In this document: piece by piece, positions 35,563 through 46,490 of the stretch
Layout of the letters: each line of letters opens with the position of its first letter
Position numbering within the stretch: position 1 is the stretch's first letter
Assembly: GCA_900467745.1 (NCBI GenBank)
Contig: UBQW01000025.1
Location: 148,790-212,789, forward strand
Reading direction: 5' to 3'
Origin: Hyphomicrobiales bacterium
GTDB taxonomy: Bacteria > Pseudomonadota > Alphaproteobacteria > Rhizobiales > Rhizobiaceae
DNA: 64,000 bases
Notes under the pieces: model-generated
Told to the model about the DNA's origin: nothing
The model's input: the letters and a program-made list of their open reading frames with translations, nothing else
Databases searched by the model: none
Translations under genes and position numbers: made by a program

Positions 35563-36603
35563 ATGCAGGAAAAGAAGCACATAGCCAGTCTCGACGGCTT
35601 GCGTGGCATGGCCGCCGCGGCGGTGGTCTTCTCGCATCTCGATCTGATCTTCCCCTCGCTTGCACCCTTCATGATAACAGGCGTCGGCGGCCGGGCGGTC
35701 GCCATCTTCTTCGCCCTCAGCGGCTTCCTGATGGCCTATCTCTATGGAGACCGGCCGATCAGCCGAAAGGCCGTGGCCGACTTCCTGGTCAGTCGCTTCT
35801 CGCGCATCTATCCGGTCTATCTGGTGGCGGTTCTTGTCGTCGCGGCTCTATCGAGCATCCCGGGCTTCGATTTCATCAACCCGATCCACGGCGGCAAGGA
35901 AATCCTGCGCCACGTCCTGCTCTTAGGGTCCACCGGCGTTTTGTGGTCCGTCCCACCCGAAATCCAGTTCTATCTGCTCTTTCCGCTGATCTGGCTCTTC
36001 TTCAGCGACACCAGGCGATACCAGGCAATCGGCGTCCTGCTTGCAGGCCTTTTGGCGCTCGACGCGCTAGACGGCTTCCCTGGCCCCGGCATCCTTTTGG
36101 TCTCGAAGCTCGCGTTCTTCCTTCTCGGCGCTACTGTCGGCCGGCTCCAATCGCGGCTGAAAGATCGGTTGGATGGCATCACGACGGGCATATTGGCGCT
36201 GACGCTGCCCTTCTTCATCCTGATATCGAACCACCTGTTTCCCAATGCTGACAACGCCTGGGGACTGGCGCCCGCCTTCGCGGGCGCGCTCGCGGTTCTA
36301 TTGGTGGCGCAGGAGCATCGGATTTCAGCAGCCGTCTTCGCCGCCGCGCCGATGCGCTTTCTCGGCAAGGTCAGCTTCTCGCTCTATCTCTTCCACGTGC
36401 CGGTGATGTTCCTGATGGGCAACGCACTGTCATCGTCGCTGCCGCTTTACATCGTCGTCCCGGCGGCACTCGCCGCCGCCCTGCTGATCGCCTGGATCAG
36501 CTACGAATGCATCGAGACCCCGGCCCGCCGGGCGCTGGTATCGCTCTGGCATCAACGCGGGTCGAAGGTCTTCGCCAATCCGCAGCCAAACACCCGCAGC
36601 TAA
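35563..36603 (+). CDS. Acyltransferase family 3 membrane protein
   Basis: 346 residues, about ten membrane helices, of the OafA/NodX/YrhL type that O-acylates sugars of surface polysaccharides. Family marks: LDGLRGMAAAAVVFSH at the start, ALSGFLMAYL, and SRIYPVY. The ATG at 35563 has GAAGGTG upstream. The cognate polysaccharide is unknown; no exopolysaccharide cluster lies around it. Confidence 0.85.
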   Translation: MQEKKHIASLDGLRGMAAAAVVFSHLDLIFPSLAPFMITGVGGRAVAIFFALSGFLMAYLYGDRPISRKAVADFLVSRFSRIYPVYLVAVLVVAALSSIPGFDFINPIHGGKEILRHVLLLGSTGVLWSVPPEIQFYLLFPLIWLFFSDTRRYQAIGVLLAGLLALDALDGFPGPGILLVSKLAFFLLGATVGRLQSRLKDRLDGITTGILALTLPFFILISNHLFPNADNAWGLAPAFAGALAVLLVAQEHRISAAVFAAAPMRFLGKVSFSLYLFHVPVMFLMGNALSSSLPLYIVVPAALAAALLIAWISYECIETPARRALVSLWHQRGSKVFANPQPNTRS

Positions 36604-36615
36604 GCGACGCCAGGT

Positions 36616-38004
36616 TTAAACCTCGCGCCGCATCAGGATGTAGAACCGCGCGCAGAGCATCAGCGCGGCCGTGAACAATCCGATCAGGAAGCCGAGCCAG
36701 ATGCCGATGCCGCCAAGCCCCAGCGGAAACGCCAGCGCCCAGGCCAGGAAGAAGCCGATCGGCCAATAGGCGATCAACGCCAGGATCATCGGCACGCGCG
36801 CGTCCTTCAGCCCGCGCAGCAGGCCGTTAGCGATCGCCTGCAGGCCATCGACCAGCTGAAACAGGCCGGCAATCACGATCAGCGGTCCGGCATAGGCAAG
36901 CACCTGCGGCGCCTCGGCCGAATGCGTGTCGAGGAACCAGCCCGCGAAGAAGCCGGGCATGATCGCAAACAGCAGCCCGCCGACCGCCGAAATGACGCAG
37001 GCGAGCACGGATACGGACACGGCCGCGCGCACCAGCGCCACGCGATCCCCCTGCCCATGTGCGACGCCGACCCTGACGGTCGCCGCCTGCGACAGGCCGA
37101 GCGGGATCATGAAGGCGATCGATGCCCACTGCAGCGCGATACCGTGCGCGGCAAGCTCGATCGTACCGATCCGGCCCATCAACAGCGACGCCATAGTGAA
37201 CAGGCTGACTTCGGCGAGAATGGTGACGCTGATCGGCAGCCCCAGGCGCACGACCTCGAAGAAGGCTTTCCAGTCCGGCCGCCAGAAGCGAACCAGGATT
37301 TCGTAGCGCCGGGTCTCCGGGCGGCTCTGGACGTAAGCCAGAATGAAGAAGAAGCCCGCCGTCTGCACCAGCACCGAGACGATCGCCGCACCGCGCAAGC
37401 CCATGGCCGGCAGGCCGAAATGGCCGAGCACCAGCACATAAGCAAAGACGGCGTTCAGCACCAGCATGGCGATCGTGACGTTGAGAATGACAGCCGCCTT
37501 GCCGATGGCGCTGACAAGCGACCGCAGCACATTGTAGAGTAACCCCGGCAGAACCGCGAACTGGCCGATGACGATATAGCTGTGCGCCAGCGCCGCCACC
37601 TCGGGCTTCTGCCCGGCCGCAAGCAAGATGTGCTCGGAATTGAAGAAGGCCGGCAGCATCAGAACCCAATAGGCCATGACCACCCACAAGCCCATGCGCA
37701 GCGACCGGCGCACGCTGACGACGTCGCCGCGACCATAGGCCTGCGCCACCATCGGGATGACGGCGATCGAAAAACCGGAGCCGAAGACGAGGATCGTGAA
37801 CAGGAACTGGCCGGCCAGCACCATGGCCGCCAGATGCTCGGCGCCGAGCCGCCCGACGATCATCACGTCGGTGGTGTTGATACCGAGCTGAGCCAGCTGC
37901 GCACCGATCAGCGGCACGCCGAGCGCCAGCGTCGCGCGGATATGCGCGCTCCAACGGTTATCGGTTACCGGCGCCAGCTTTCGCGCGTCGATCGGCGTAT
38001 CCAT
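36616..38004 (-). CDS. MATE-family multidrug efflux transporter
   Basis: 462 residues, about twelve helices in two similar halves, NorM/DinF-like. The motif QLGINTTDVMIVGRLGAEHLAAM area near the N-terminus and the GVPLIGAQLAQLG opening are typical. MATE proteins export cationic drugs with Na+ or H+. The ATG at 38004 follows CAGGACACC. An inverted repeat, TGATGAA-N3-TTCATCA, lies at 38105-38121 upstream. Confidence 0.88.
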   Translation of the reverse strand: MDTPIDARKLAPVTDNRWSAHIRATLALGVPLIGAQLAQLGINTTDVMIVGRLGAEHLAAMVLAGQFLFTILVFGSGFSIAVIPMVAQAYGRGDVVSVRRSLRMGLWVVMAYWVLMLPAFFNSEHILLAAGQKPEVAALAHSYIVIGQFAVLPGLLYNVLRSLVSAIGKAAVILNVTIAMLVLNAVFAYVLVLGHFGLPAMGLRGAAIVSVLVQTAGFFFILAYVQSRPETRRYEILVRFWRPDWKAFFEVVRLGLPISVTILAEVSLFTMASLLMGRIGTIELAAHGIALQWASIAFMIPLGLSQAATVRVGVAHGQGDRVALVRAAVSVSVLACVISAVGGLLFAIMPGFFAGWFLDTHSAEAPQVLAYAGPLIVIAGLFQLVDGLQAIANGLLRGLKDARVPMILALIAYWPIGFFLAWALAFPLGLGGIGIWLGFLIGLFTAALMLCARFYILMRREV

Positions 38005-38143
38005 GACGGTGTCCTGTGAGTTGATGCAAATGGCCGCAAGCCGCGACAATATGACCAAGGCTCTAGCCGAAATCGCAAGGAAACGACACCCAAAAACATG
38101 CAAGTGATGAAATATTCATCATCACATCATCGATTCTGATCGA

Positions 38144-39391
38144 TCACTCGGCCGCCTGACCGAGCGCCTTGTCTGTCTTTGATATACGCACCCTGAGAAG
38201 AAACACCAGCGTGGCGATCAGGATGAAGAACGCCGCCATCAGGAACGGCGCACCCGCGAAGGTGACCGGTGCATCCGGCTTGGTGAAATAGCCGAACATC
38301 TGCGTGAAGATCAGCGGGCCAATGATCGTCGTGATGCTGGAAAGGCTCGTCAGCGCCCCCTGCAGCTCGCCTTGCGCCGAGGGCGGCACCTTGCCGGCCG
38401 CGATGCTGCGGAGCGGCGGATCGGCGATGTTTTCCATCACGGTCAACACGATGACCGCATAGACCACCCATCCCTCCCAGGCGAATGCATAGCCCGTGAG
38501 GCCCACCACCGAGAAACAGAGCCCGACCACGGCCGTCTTCCATTCGCCGAGAACGGGCACGATCCTGGGCAGCACCAGCGCCATGACGACGGCGGCCCCG
38601 ATCCCGTAAATGCCGAGCGAAAGCCCGATCTCGCCCTCGCTCCAATTGTAGCGATAGCTGGTGACGAACGACCAGACGGCCGGATAGACCGCATGCGCCA
38701 GCCAGAACAGGAACATGACGGCGGCGATCCAGCCGATGCCGGGATAATTTCGCATCTGTTTCAGCGCGCCCAGCGGATTGGCGCGCTTCCATTCGAAACG
38801 GCGGCGGTTTTTCGCATCGAGTGTCTCGGGCAGCAGGAAGCAGGCCGCGACGAAATTGAGGAACGACACCGCAGCCGCCCCATAAAACGGCACGCGCGGC
38901 CCGAACTCGCCGAGAAAGCCGCCAATGACGGGACCAACGGTGAAGCCGACGCCGAAGGCGATGCCGATGAGGCCGAAATTCTTGGCGCGGTTCTCTTCAT
39001 TGCTGATGTCGGCGATATAGGCCGAGCAGGTCGCGAAGCTGCCGCCGCTCAAGCCCGCCAGCATGCGGCCGATGAACAGCATCCAGAAGCTGGTCGCGAC
39101 CGCGCAGATCAGATTGTCGATGGCGAAGGTCAGAACCGAGAGCAGCAGCACCGGCCTTCTCCCGAAGCGGTCGCTCAGATTGCCGAGCAACGGCGCGAAC
39201 AGGAATTGCATGCCGGCATAGACGACAAGCAGCCAGCCGCCATCGAGCGCGGCATCGCTGACGGAACCGCCTGTGAGCTGCTCAAGATAGACGGGCAGCA
39301 CCGGCATGATGATCGCGATCCCGATCACGTCGAGAAACAGGATCATGAAGACGAGGAAAAGGCCGCGGCGGACGAATTTCGGATCGAGCAT
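38144..39391 (-). CDS. MFS exporter of the TetA/TCR type
   Basis: 415 residues, twelve helices. Motif A in the 2-3 loop ([14 protein letters not shown]) and the opening [18 protein letters not shown] are the marks of TetA(A)-like proteins. Many chromosomal members do not confer tetracycline resistance. It is downstream of a LysR gene on the same strand (156 bp) and upstream of the MATE gene, and no TetR neighbour is present, so the tetracycline label is not warranted. Confidence 0.85.
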   Translation of the reverse strand: MLDPKFVRRGLFLVFMILFLDVIGIAIIMPVLPVYLEQLTGGSVSDAALDGGWLLVVYAGMQFLFAPLLGNLSDRFGRRPVLLLSVLTFAIDNLICAVATSFWMLFIGRMLAGLSGGSFATCSAYIADISNEENRAKNFGLIGIAFGVGFTVGPVIGGFLGEFGPRVPFYGAAAVSFLNFVAACFLLPETLDAKNRRRFEWKRANPLGALKQMRNYPGIGWIAAVMFLFWLAHAVYPAVWSFVTSYRYNWSEGEIGLSLGIYGIGAAVVMALVLPRIVPVLGEWKTAVVGLCFSVVGLTGYAFAWEGWVVYAVIVLTVMENIADPPLRSIAAGKVPPSAQGELQGALTSLSSITTIIGPLIFTQMFGYFTKPDAPVTFAGAPFLMAAFFILIATLVFLLRVRISKTDKALGQAAE

Positions 39392-39547
39392 GCGAGGTCT
39401 CTACAGCTGTTTGTTTTCTGAAAAGACGATCTCATCGCCGCCCGTTCTACATACCGCAGGCAAAAGAGCGAAACAATACGTGAACATTTCAATTGTTTTG
39501 ATAGGCTCACGACTTCCGTTGATGGCGAAGCGGAACAAAGCGCGCAC

Positions 39548-40456
39548 CTAACGCTGTTTTTGTGGTCCCGCCGTGATGAAGTCGACGAAGGCGCGCAGCG
39601 CCGCCGGCATGTGGCGACGGCTGGCGTAATAGAGGAACGGTCCGGAAAATTCGGTCACCCACTCCTCCAGAATGAGCTCCAGCCGCCCTGCCTCGACCTC
39701 GGGCATCACCACCTCCTCGAAGGTGCGCATGATGCCGAGCCCGGCGACGGCGGCTCCGACCTCGATTTCGATCGCATTGGCCGACACCTGCCCCGTCGGC
39801 GTGATCATCAGCGTCTCACCATCCCGGTCGAATTCCCACGGCGTCGCGCTCGTGCCGCTCAGGAACCGGTGGATGATGCAATCATGATCGATGAGATCGC
39901 GCGGATGCTGCGGCATGCCGCGACGCTTCAGATAATCGGGCGACGCGGCCGTCACATAGCGCTGCCGGCGCGGGCCGATCGGCACGGCGATCATGTCGCG
40001 CTCCAGCCGCTCGTCATAGCGAATGCCCGCATCATAGCCGGCGCCGAGCACGTCGATGAAACTGTCCTCGCCGATCACCTCGATCCGCACCTTCGGATAG
40101 GCCTTCAGAAACCGGTTGATGATATCGGACAGGAAGGAGCGAGCCGCGATGGTCGGCACGTTAAGCCTGAGCGTTCCGGATGGTCCCTCACGGAAGCTGT
40201 CGAGTTGCCCGAGAGCCGACGCGACCTCCCCCAGCGCGGGTGCCAGTCGTTCGAGAAGCCGCTGCCCGGCTTCCGTCGGCGTCACGCTGCGCGTCGTCCG
40301 GTTGAGAAGCCGAACGCCCAGCCGCTCCTCCAATCTTCTAAGGGAATCGCTGAGTGACGATGCTGAAACGCCCCGCTTGCGCGCCGCCGCGCGAAAGCTT
40401 CTCTCCCTTGCGATTGCCGTGAAGGCATCGAGGTCGCTGAGTGGAAGATCATCCAT
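39548..40456 (-). CDS. LysR-family transcriptional regulator
   Basis: 302 residues; N-terminal winged helix (FTAIARERSFRAAARKRGVSASSLSDSL, about 12-40) and a substrate-binding domain. The DLDAFTAIARERSFRAAA opening is typical of LTTR proteins that control neighbouring oxidoreductase or efflux genes. Candidate targets are the MFS exporter downstream; this is position only. Confidence 0.88.
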   Translation of the reverse strand: MDDLPLSDLDAFTAIARERSFRAAARKRGVSASSLSDSLRRLEERLGVRLLNRTTRSVTPTEAGQRLLERLAPALGEVASALGQLDSFREGPSGTLRLNVPTIAARSFLSDIINRFLKAYPKVRIEVIGEDSFIDVLGAGYDAGIRYDERLERDMIAVPIGPRRQRYVTAASPDYLKRRGMPQHPRDLIDHDCIIHRFLSGTSATPWEFDRDGETLMITPTGQVSANAIEIEVGAAVAGLGIMRTFEEVVMPEVEAGRLELILEEWVTEFSGPFLYYASRRHMPAALRAFVDFITAGPQKQR

Positions 40457-40561
40457 TGTGCATTTTCCCGCACGATCGGCTCAAATTGAGCCGAACTATC
40501 GCACAGGGGCGCACGAGGCGAAAGCCGGTGGACGCGGCCCCGGCGCCGGGACCTGCAACCG

Positions 40562-41479
40562 TCAGACCGGACTGGAGAAGGTATCGCACGCCTGCATCTG
40601 GCCGGTGTCGAAGCCGCGCTTGAACCATTTCACGCGCTGCGCCGAGGTGCCGTGGTTGAAACTTTCAGGCACGACATAGCCCTGGCTGCGCTTCTGCAGC
40701 GTATCGTCGCCGATCTGCTGTGCGGCATTCAGCGCCTCCTCGAGGTCGCCCGCTTCGAGAATACCCTTCTGCTGGGTGAACTTGCCCCAGATGCCAGCGA
40801 AGCAATCGGCCTGCAGCTCGACGCGCACCGACATCTTGTTGGCATCGGCCTCGCTCATGCGCTGGCGCGCTTCGTTGAACTTGGGCAGGATGCCGAGAAG
40901 GTTCTGCACGTGATGGCCAACCTCGTGCGAGACGACATAGGCCTCGGCGAAATCACCGGATGCGCCGAACTTGCGGCTAAGCTCGTTGAAGAAAGCGGTG
41001 TCGAGATAGACCTTGCGGTCCTGCGGGCAGTAGAACGGCCCCGTCGCGGCCGAGGCGAAGCCGCAACCCGACTGCGTCTGGCCTGAGAACAGCACCAGCT
41101 TTGGATCTTCGTATTGGCGTCCCATCGATTGGAAAATGCCCTGCCACGTATCCTCGGTCTCGGCGAGCACCGTGCGCACGAAGGCGGTCATCTCGTCATT
41201 GGCGGGCGTCTGGCTGCCGCTGGACTGGCTCTGCTCGTAGCCCGGCCCACTGGACATGCCGCCATCCATCACCTGCAGGAGGTCGATGCCCATGGCCTTG
41301 AAGATCAGATAGAGCACAACGAGGAAGATGATGGTGCCGATGCTGAGCCCGCCACCGCGCCGGCCCATGCCGCCGCCGGACGGAAAGCTGAAGCCGCCCC
41401 CTCGTCCCAATCCACCCATGGAAGGATCACCGCGACGATCCTCGATATTGTCGGACTGACGCCGGCCTTTCCATTCCAT
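40562..41479 (-). CDS. YpfJ-type neutral zinc metallopeptidase
   Basis: 305 residues; starts MEWKGRRQSDNIEDRRG, with a Gly-rich stretch and one membrane helix (IGTIIFLVVLYLIFKAMGI) before the periplasmic domain. The zinc motif HEVGHH is present within the EAYVVSHEVGHHVQNLLG segment, with FAGIWG nearby. The family is annotated as a putative neutral zinc metallopeptidase; substrate unknown. GGGGAGATCATC precedes the ATG at 41479. Confidence 0.88.
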   Translation of the reverse strand: MEWKGRRQSDNIEDRRGDPSMGGLGRGGGFSFPSGGGMGRRGGGLSIGTIIFLVVLYLIFKAMGIDLLQVMDGGMSSGPGYEQSQSSGSQTPANDEMTAFVRTVLAETEDTWQGIFQSMGRQYEDPKLVLFSGQTQSGCGFASAATGPFYCPQDRKVYLDTAFFNELSRKFGASGDFAEAYVVSHEVGHHVQNLLGILPKFNEARQRMSEADANKMSVRVELQADCFAGIWGKFTQQKGILEAGDLEEALNAAQQIGDDTLQKRSQGYVVPESFNHGTSAQRVKWFKRGFDTGQMQACDTFSSPV

Positions 41480-41653
41480 GATGATCTCCCCGCAGAGACT
41501 GCTTGCTCTCTCATCCCTTATATATCCGGGGAGCCGGGAAATTCCAGCCGATTTCAACCGCGCGTATCCGCCCTTCGCGGCCACGACAGGCGCTTGACGC
41601 GCGCCTTGCTTTCGCCCCTTCTGCACGAGGGAGATATCGGAGGAGAACTGGGC

Positions 41654-42682
41654 ATGAAAGCAGTGCGGCTGGAAGCAATCGGGAAACTCTCATTCAGTGA
41701 GGTGGAAAAGCCCAGCCCCGGTCCGGGCGAGCTGCTTGTCCGCGTCGAGGCCTGCGGCATCTGCGGTACCGACAGGCACCTGCTTCACGGCGAATTCCCA
41801 TCCAGACCACCCGTTACGCTCGGCCACGAATTCACCGGCATCATCGAGGAGATCGGCCCCGCCGTCAGCGGTTTTCGCGAGGGCATGCGCATCACCGGCG
41901 ACCCGAACATCTCCTGCGGCCAATGCGACCAGTGCCAGCGTGGCCGCGTCAATCTGTGCCGCAACCTCCAGGCAATCGGCATCAGCCGCGATGGCGGCTT
42001 CGCGGAGTATGTGATCGTCCCGCAAAAACAGGCCTTCGCCCTGCCCAATGACCTTGATCCCGTCCACGGCGCCTTCTGCGAACCGCTCGCCTGCTGCCTG
42101 CACGGTGTCGATCTGGCCGAAATCAGGACCGGCTCGTCCGTGGTCGTATTGGGCGGCGGCGTCATCGGCCTGCTGGTCGTGCAACTCGCGCGCCTTGCCG
42201 GCGCCACCGACGTGGTGCTCGTCACCCGCAGCGCCGACAAGCGGCGGCTGGCAGAAAGCCTCGGCGCCACAGCCACCGCCGACCCCACTGACGGCGACAT
42301 CATCAAACACATCACCGCGCCGGATGGCCTGCTGCCCGGCGGCGCCGATGTCGTCATCGAATGCGCCGGCGTCGCCGAGACCGTCGAGCAGGCCCCTGCC
42401 CTTACCCGTCATGGCGGCACGGTCGTGATTCTCGGCGTCATGCCGCAGGGCGCGAAAGTGTCGATCGAGCCCTTCGACCTGCTGTTTCGCGAAATCAGGC
42501 TGATCGGCTCCTTCATCAACCCCTTCACCCACAGGCGCGCCGCGGATCTGATCGCATCAGGCGCGATCAAGGTCGAAGCGCTGATTTCGCGCCGTATCGG
42601 GCTTGGCGAAGCGGTGGAAGCGATCAGCAATCCGGCCCGGCCCGGCGAGATTCGCGCCCTCGTTTTGCCGGGCCTCGGCTAG
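41654..42682 (+). CDS. Zinc-dependent alcohol/polyol dehydrogenase
   Basis: 342 residues of the medium-chain dehydrogenase family, sorbitol/iditol dehydrogenase branch. Catalytic zinc region CGICGTDRH and GHEFTGII; structural zinc in CGQCDQCQRGRVNLC; cofactor motif GGGVIGLLV. AGGAGAACTGGGC precedes the ATG. It is divergent from the YpfJ gene. The substrate is not decided by sequence. Confidence 0.88.
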   Translation: MKAVRLEAIGKLSFSEVEKPSPGPGELLVRVEACGICGTDRHLLHGEFPSRPPVTLGHEFTGIIEEIGPAVSGFREGMRITGDPNISCGQCDQCQRGRVNLCRNLQAIGISRDGGFAEYVIVPQKQAFALPNDLDPVHGAFCEPLACCLHGVDLAEIRTGSSVVVLGGGVIGLLVVQLARLAGATDVVLVTRSADKRRLAESLGATATADPTDGDIIKHITAPDGLLPGGADVVIECAGVAETVEQAPALTRHGGTVVILGVMPQGAKVSIEPFDLLFREIRLIGSFINPFTHRRAADLIASGAIKVEALISRRIGLGEAVEAISNPARPGEIRALVLPGLG

Positions 42683-42784
42683 CCCTTTCCGATTCCTGTC
42701 GATTCCGTAAATTATGGGGTTCCGTTCACGAATACATTTGCCTATAAGCCGCTTCTAGCCTGAAAAGACCATCATATGCGCGAC

Positions 42785-42811
42785 CCGGCCGGTGCCTCCC
42801 ACCCTGGCCGG
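42785..42811 (+). promoter_or_regulatory. Leader hairpin upstream of carB
   Basis: CCGGCC (42785-42790) and GGCCGG (42806-42811) around GGTGCCTCCCACCCT, followed by CTTTCTG, 34 bp before the carB start. It resembles a weak attenuator and mirrors a similar arrangement upstream of carA. Inference. Confidence 0.3.
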
Positions 42812-42844
42812 CTTTCTGCGCAGCTAGGAAACGGAAAAAAGCCC

Positions 42845-45800
42845 ATGCCGAAGCGCCAAGACATCAAATCGATCCTCATCATCGGCGCAGGACCGATCGT
42901 CATTGGCCAGGCATGCGAGTTCGACTATTCCGGCACCCAGGCCTGCAAGGCGCTGAAGGAGGAAGGCTACCGCGTCATCCTCGTCAACTCCAACCCGGCC
43001 ACGATCATGACCGACCCGGGCCTCGCCGACGCAACCTATGTCGAGCCGATCACGCCTGAAGTCGTCGCCAAGATCATCGCCAAGGAGCGCCCCGACGCGC
43101 TGCTCCCGACCATGGGCGGCCAGACCGCGCTCAACACCGCACTCTCTCTGAAGCGCATGGGCGTTCTCGATCGCTACAATGTCGAGATGATCGGCGCCAA
43201 GCCGGCCGCCATCGACATGGCCGAAGACCGCGCGCTGTTCCGCGAAGCCATGGACCGCATCGGCCTCGAAACCCCGCGCTCGATGCTCGCCAACGCCACC
43301 GACATCAAGGATGCCGACCGCAAGACGCATGAAGCCGAACGCAACAAGCTGAAGGAAAGCCTCTCGGGTGCCGAACTCGACAAGGCGCTCGACGCGCTGG
43401 AAAACCAGTGGAACCTCGGCGAAACCGACCGCAAGCAGCGCTACATCAGCCACGCCATGGCGATTGCCGCCCAGGCGATCGACGTCGTCGGCCTGCCCGC
43501 CATCATCCGCCCCTCCTTCACCATGGGCGGCACCGGTGGCGGCATTGCCTATAACCGCTCGGAGTTCTTCGAAATCATCGGCGGTGGCCTCGATGCCTCG
43601 CCGACGACGGAAGTCCTGATCGAGGAATCGGTTCTCGGCTGGAAGGAATATGAAATGGAAGTCGTCCGCGACAAGGCGGACAACTGCATCATCATCTGCT
43701 CGATCGAAAACATCGACCCGATGGGCGTCCACACGGGCGACTCGATCACCGTCGCGCCGGCGCTGACGCTGACCGACAAGGAATACCAGATGATGCGCAA
43801 CGCCTCGATCGCGGTTCTGCGCGAGATCGGCGTTGAAACCGGCGGCTCGAACGTCCAGTTCGCCGTCAACCCGAAGGACGGCCGCCTCGTCGTCATCGAA
43901 ATGAACCCGCGCGTCTCGCGCTCGTCGGCTCTGGCCTCCAAGGCAACCGGCTTCCCGATCGCCAAGGTCGCCGCCAAGCTCGCCATCGGCTACACGCTCG
44001 ACGAACTCGACAACGACATTACCGGCGGCGCAACGCCCGCTTCGTTCGAACCGTCGATCGATTACGTCGTCACCAAGATCCCGCGCTTCGCATTCGAGAA
44101 GTTCCCGGGCGCCTCGCCGGTTCTGACCACCGCCATGAAGTCGGTTGGTGAAGTCATGGCCATCGGCCGCACCTTCGCCGAATCGCTGCAGAAGGCCCTG
44201 CGTGGTCTCGAAACCGGCCTCACCGGCCTCGACGAAATCGAAATCCCCGGTGTCGAGGAAGGCGAAGGCAGCCAGAACGCTATCCGCGCCGCCATCGGCA
44301 CGCCGACGCCGGATCGCCTGCGCATGGTCGCCCAGGCACTGCGCATGGGCATGAGCCCAGAGGAAGTGCACGAAGGCTGCAAGATCGATCCGTGGTTCAT
44401 CGCCCAGTTCAAGGCGATCATCGACATGGAAGCCCGTGTTCGCGAGCACGGCCTGCCCACCGACGCCGCAAACCTGCGCACCCTGAAGGCCATGGGCTTC
44501 TCCGACGCGCGCCTGGCGACGCTCTCCGGCAAGCGCCCGAAGGAAGTGGCGGAACTGCGCAATTCGCTGAACGTCCGCCCGGTCTTCAAGCGCATCGACA
44601 CCTGCGCCGCCGAATTCGCTTCGCCGACCGCCTACATGTATTCCAGCTACGAAACGCCCTTCGTCGGCGCCGCCCGCTCGGAAGCCGAGATCTCCGACCG
44701 CAAGAAGGTCGTCATCCTCGGCGGCGGTCCGAACCGTATCGGCCAGGGCATCGAGTTCGACTATTGCTGCTGCCATGCCGCGTTCGCTCTGCGCGACGCC
44801 GGCTATGAAGCCATCATGATCAACTGCAATCCGGAAACGGTCTCGACCGACTACGACACCTCCGATCGCCTCTACTTCGAGCCGCTGACGGCCGAAGACG
44901 TGATCGAAATCCTGCGCGCTGAGCAGGAAAAGGGCGAAGTCGTCGGCGTCATCGTGCAGTTCGGCGGCCAGACCCCGCTGAAGCTCGCCGAAGCGCTGGA
45001 AAAGAACGGCATCCCGATCCTCGGCACCGCGCCCGACATGATCGACCTTGCCGAAGACCGCGACCGCTTCCAGAAGCTGCTGATCAAGCTCGACCTGACG
45101 CAGCCGAACAACGGCATCGCCTACTCGGTCGAGCAGGCACGCCTGGTCGCCACCGAAATCGGCTTCCCGCTGGTCGTTCGCCCGTCCTACGTTCTGGGTG
45201 GCCGCGCCATGCAGATCATCCACAATGAGAGCATGCTGCAGACCTACCTGCTCGACACCGTTCCGGAACTGGTGCCTGAAGACATCAAGCAGCGCTACCC
45301 GAACGACAAGACCGGCCAGATCAACACCCTGCTCGGCAAGAACCCGCTGCTCTTCGACAGCTACCTGTCGAACGCCATCGAAGTCGACGTCGACTGCCTC
45401 TCCGACGGCAAGGACGCCTTCATCGCCGGCATCATGGAGCATATTGAGGAAGCTGGCATTCACTCCGGCGACTCGGCTTGCTCGCTGCCGCCACGTACGC
45501 TGTCCGCCGAAATGATCGACGAGCTCGAGCGCCAGGCGAAGTCGATGGCCAAGGCTCTCAACGTCGTCGGCCTGATGAACGTCCAGTTCGCCATCAAGGA
45601 CGGCACCGTCTACGTGCTCGAAGTGAACCCGCGCGCCTCGCGTACCGTTCCCTTCGTCGCCAAGACCATCGGCGCGCCGATCGCCAAGATCGCCGCCCGC
45701 GCCATGGCCGGTGAAAAGCTCGATCCGCTGTTTGCCGCCTATGGCGAAAAGCCGGATCCGCGCAACCTGAAGCACATCGCCGTCAAGGAAGCCGTCTTCC

Positions 45801-46333
45801 CGTTCGCCCGCTTCCCCGGCGTCGACACGCTGCTCGGTCCGGAAATGCGCTCGACCGGTGAAGTCATCGGCCTCGACACCGATTTCGCGCTGGCCTTCGC
45901 CAAGTCGCAGCTCGGCGCCAGTGTCGAACTGCCGCGTGACGGCACGGTCTTCGTATCGGTCCGCGATGACGACAAGCCGCGCGTCCTTCCCGCGATCCGC
46001 ATGCTGGTCGAACAGGGCTTCAAGGTTCTGGCAACCGGCGGCACCGCCCGCTTCCTCGCCGAAAACGGCATCGAGGCCGTGAAGATCAACAAGGTGCTCG
46101 AGGGCCGTCCGCACATCGAGGATGCCATCCGCAACCGTCAGGTCCAGCTGGTCATCAACACGACCGATAGCAACAAGGCGATCTCCGACTCCAAGTCGCT
46201 GCGCCGCGCGACGCTGATGCAGAAGGTGCCTTATTACACCACCATGGCCGGCGCCGAGGCAGCCGCCCAGGCGATCAAGGCGCTGAAGGCCGGCAACCTC
46301 GAAGTTCGCCCGCTGCAGAGCTACTTCGCCTAA
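42845..46333 (+). CDS. carB: Carbamoyl-phosphate synthase large subunit
   Basis: 1162 residues; two homologous ATP-grasp halves plus an MGS-like allosteric C-terminal domain ([28 protein letters not shown] area). Landmarks: [20 protein letters not shown] at the N-terminus and [19 protein letters not shown] starting the second half. The insert between the halves makes it slightly longer than the enterobacterial protein, as in other rhizobia. The ATG at 42845 (MPKRQDIKS) follows AGGAAACGG. Separated from carA by six genes. Confidence 0.96.
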   Translation: MPKRQDIKSILIIGAGPIVIGQACEFDYSGTQACKALKEEGYRVILVNSNPATIMTDPGLADATYVEPITPEVVAKIIAKERPDALLPTMGGQTALNTALSLKRMGVLDRYNVEMIGAKPAAIDMAEDRALFREAMDRIGLETPRSMLANATDIKDADRKTHEAERNKLKESLSGAELDKALDALENQWNLGETDRKQRYISHAMAIAAQAIDVVGLPAIIRPSFTMGGTGGGIAYNRSEFFEIIGGGLDASPTTEVLIEESVLGWKEYEMEVVRDKADNCIIICSIENIDPMGVHTGDSITVAPALTLTDKEYQMMRNASIAVLREIGVETGGSNVQFAVNPKDGRLVVIEMNPRVSRSSALASKATGFPIAKVAAKLAIGYTLDELDNDITGGATPASFEPSIDYVVTKIPRFAFEKFPGASPVLTTAMKSVGEVMAIGRTFAESLQKALRGLETGLTGLDEIEIPGVEEGEGSQNAIRAAIGTPTPDRLRMVAQALRMGMSPEEVHEGCKIDPWFIAQFKAIIDMEARVREHGLPTDAANLRTLKAMGFSDARLATLSGKRPKEVAELRNSLNVRPVFKRIDTCAAEFASPTAYMYSSYETPFVGAARSEAEISDRKKVVILGGGPNRIGQGIEFDYCCCHAAFALRDAGYEAIMINCNPETVSTDYDTSDRLYFEPLTAEDVIEILRAEQEKGEVVGVIVQFGGQTPLKLAEALEKNGIPILGTAPDMIDLAEDRDRFQKLLIKLDLTQPNNGIAYSVEQARLVATEIGFPLVVRPSYVLGGRAMQIIHNESMLQTYLLDTVPELVPEDIKQRYPNDKTGQINTLLGKNPLLFDSYLSNAIEVDVDCLSDGKDAFIAGIMEHIEEAGIHSGDSACSLPPRTLSAEMIDELERQAKSMAKALNVVGLMNVQFAIKDGTVYVLEVNPRASRTVPFVAKTIGAPIAKIAARAMAGEKLDPLFAAYGEKPDPRNLKHIAVKEAVFPFARFPGVDTLLGPEMRSTGEVIGLDTDFALAFAKSQLGASVELPRDGTVFVSVRDDDKPRVLPAIRMLVEQGFKVLATGGTARFLAENGIEAVKINKVLEGRPHIEDAIRNRQVQLVINTTDSNKAISDSKSLRRATLMQKVPYYTTMAGAEAAAQAIKALKAGNLEVRPLQSYFA

Positions 46334-46340
46334 GATATCA

Positions 46341-46375
46341 AAGCCGGCCGTGACCCTTCACGGCCGGCTTTTTCC
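46341..46375 (+). terminator. Terminator of carB
   Basis: A 13-bp perfect stem AAGCCGGCCGTGA / TCACGGCCGGCTT with a 4-nt loop and TTTCC after it, immediately past the stop. Confidence 0.92.
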
Positions 46376-46490
46376 GGCATACGACAGCCACTGTCACGAC
46401 ACGCCGAAGTGTCGCAAAACGCGACAATCCACCTGAGATTTCAAACCCTTCGCGATCATGTTACGATATCCCCACACGTGAGGGGCATCG

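Noticed and set aside
38144-39391. Calling the MFS gene a tetracycline resistance gene
   Set aside because: Only general TetA-like motifs are present and no TetR gene is adjacent; many chromosomal relatives do not export tetracycline.
42824-46114. A very long open frame on the minus strand opposite carB
   Set aside because: It mirrors carB with its high-GC third positions; the protein has no recognisable motif and carB is certain.
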